From Pseudomonadota bacterium (GTDB lineage: Bacteria; Pseudomonadota; Gammaproteobacteria; Pseudomonadales; UBA5518), in NCBI GenBank assembly GCA_963204845.1, contig CAUJIL010000021.1, positions 1-13,568 on the forward strand: a stretch of 13,568 bases of DNA, read 5' to 3'. Below the pieces are notes generated by a model that saw nothing but the letters and a program-made list of their open reading frames with translations, did not search any database and was not told where the DNA came from. The translations under genes and the position numbers were made by a program. Each line of letters opens with the position of its first letter. The stretch's first letter is position 1. Below are positions 13,094 to 13,568 of the stretch, piece by piece.

Positions 13094-13568
13094 TCTCCTC
13101 GCACGACATCGACGGACTCTGGTCGCGGGTGGCGAGTTCGCTGGAACCCGTTCCGTCGGTGAACGGGATGACGAGCAGGGAGATCGTACGCCGGGCGATC
13201 GAGTTCGATATGCCACCTCGGATTCCCTACAGTTTCGTCGAACCTGTACGCGGTGACTTCTTCGAGCTCGCGATGCTCGAGTCCACGCTGCCTGGACGAG
13301 GTCGCGAAGACGGTGGGTCCGGGAAGCGGGTCGGGGACTGCTATCGCGACGAATGGGGCGTCGGCAAGCGCGTCACCGGCTATTCGTGGGACGAGGTGAT
13401 CGACAACCCGCTGCAGCACCCGGGAACGGTCGCGAACTACACGCTGCCCGATATTGCCGCGCCAGGGCGCTTCGACTGGCTGGTGCCATTCATAACATCG
13501 GCAGGCGCAGCAGGCAAATACGTCGTCGCGGGCGATCCGGTGCTGCTGTACGAGCGTCTGCAAACGCT
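13090..13568 (+). CDS. Second URO-D superfamily methyltransferase (3' end outside window)
   Basis: The frame opens with ATG at 13090, overlapping the previous stop by four bases (ATGA), and stays open to the window end; 159 residues are visible. After about 26 extra residues it begins like URO-D methyltransferases: MTSREIVRRAIEFDMPPRIPYSF at about 27-49. It then shows YRDEWGVGKRVTGYSWDEV, with the acidic-aromatic-Trp-Gly signature of the family's N-terminal half, and HPG...YTLPDI. The metal-binding and catalytic C-terminal half lies outside the window. As a second URO-D protein in the same operon it is a candidate for the other half-reaction of a corrinoid-dependent methyl transfer. The assignment is by family pattern only. 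Coupling by overlap says it is expressed with the two genes before it. Confidence 0.8.
   Translation, partial: MISSHDIDGLWSRVASSLEPVPSVNGMTSREIVRRAIEFDMPPRIPYSFVEPVRGDFFELAMLESTLPGRGREDGGSGKRVGDCYRDEWGVGKRVTGYSWDEVIDNPLQHPGTVANYTLPDIAAPGRFDWLVPFITSAGAAGKYVVAGDPVLLYERLQT

Noticed and set aside
11834..13216. A 460-codon minus-strand frame
   Set aside because: It is antisense to the URO-D methyltransferase gene, which has clear family motifs; the antisense product has none.

Overview
The window is GC-rich (by eye about two thirds G+C) and densely coding. It looks like chromosome from a gammaproteobacterium. The tRNAs encode their CCA ends. The order coiled-coil protein, nadK, GlpG-type rhomboid, DUF1315 (YeaC-like) protein, pepN resembles what I recall from Pseudomonas and related orders. 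No phage, IS element, CRISPR array or rRNA gene is visible. The left edge cuts pstA and the right edge cuts a URO-D-type methyltransferase gene.

Region 1 (1-2338) is the distal part of a phosphate operon: pstA (5' end missing), pstB and phoU, all on the plus strand and tightly packed. PstA and PstB form the membrane and ATPase part of the high-affinity phosphate ABC transporter. PhoU couples its state to PhoR/PhoB signalling.

Region 2 (2339-3052) is mostly non-coding. It holds an AT-rich stretch with a DnaA-box-like motif inside an inverted repeat, a strong sigma70 promoter, tRNA-Val(UAC), tRNA-Asp(GUC) and an intrinsic terminator. A perfect 10-bp hairpin then precedes the next gene.

Region 3 (3053-10428) is a plus-strand run of mostly housekeeping genes. 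It contains a PAPS-type sulfotransferase-family protein, an uncharacterised coiled-coil protein translationally coupled to NAD kinase, a rhomboid intramembrane protease, a small DUF1315 protein, and the M1 aminopeptidase PepN.

Region 4 (10447-13568) is the accessory part. A TetR-family repressor gene points left. Diverging from it is a cluster of a corrinoid-binding protein and two URO-D-superfamily methyltransferases, the second cut by the window end. The intergenic space has a near-consensus promoter whose spacer contains a perfect 17-bp palindrome, probably the TetR operator. The layout suggests a substrate-inducible, cobalamin-dependent methyl-transfer (demethylation or methylation) system. 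Its substrate cannot be read from the sequence. This is the most interesting part of the window.
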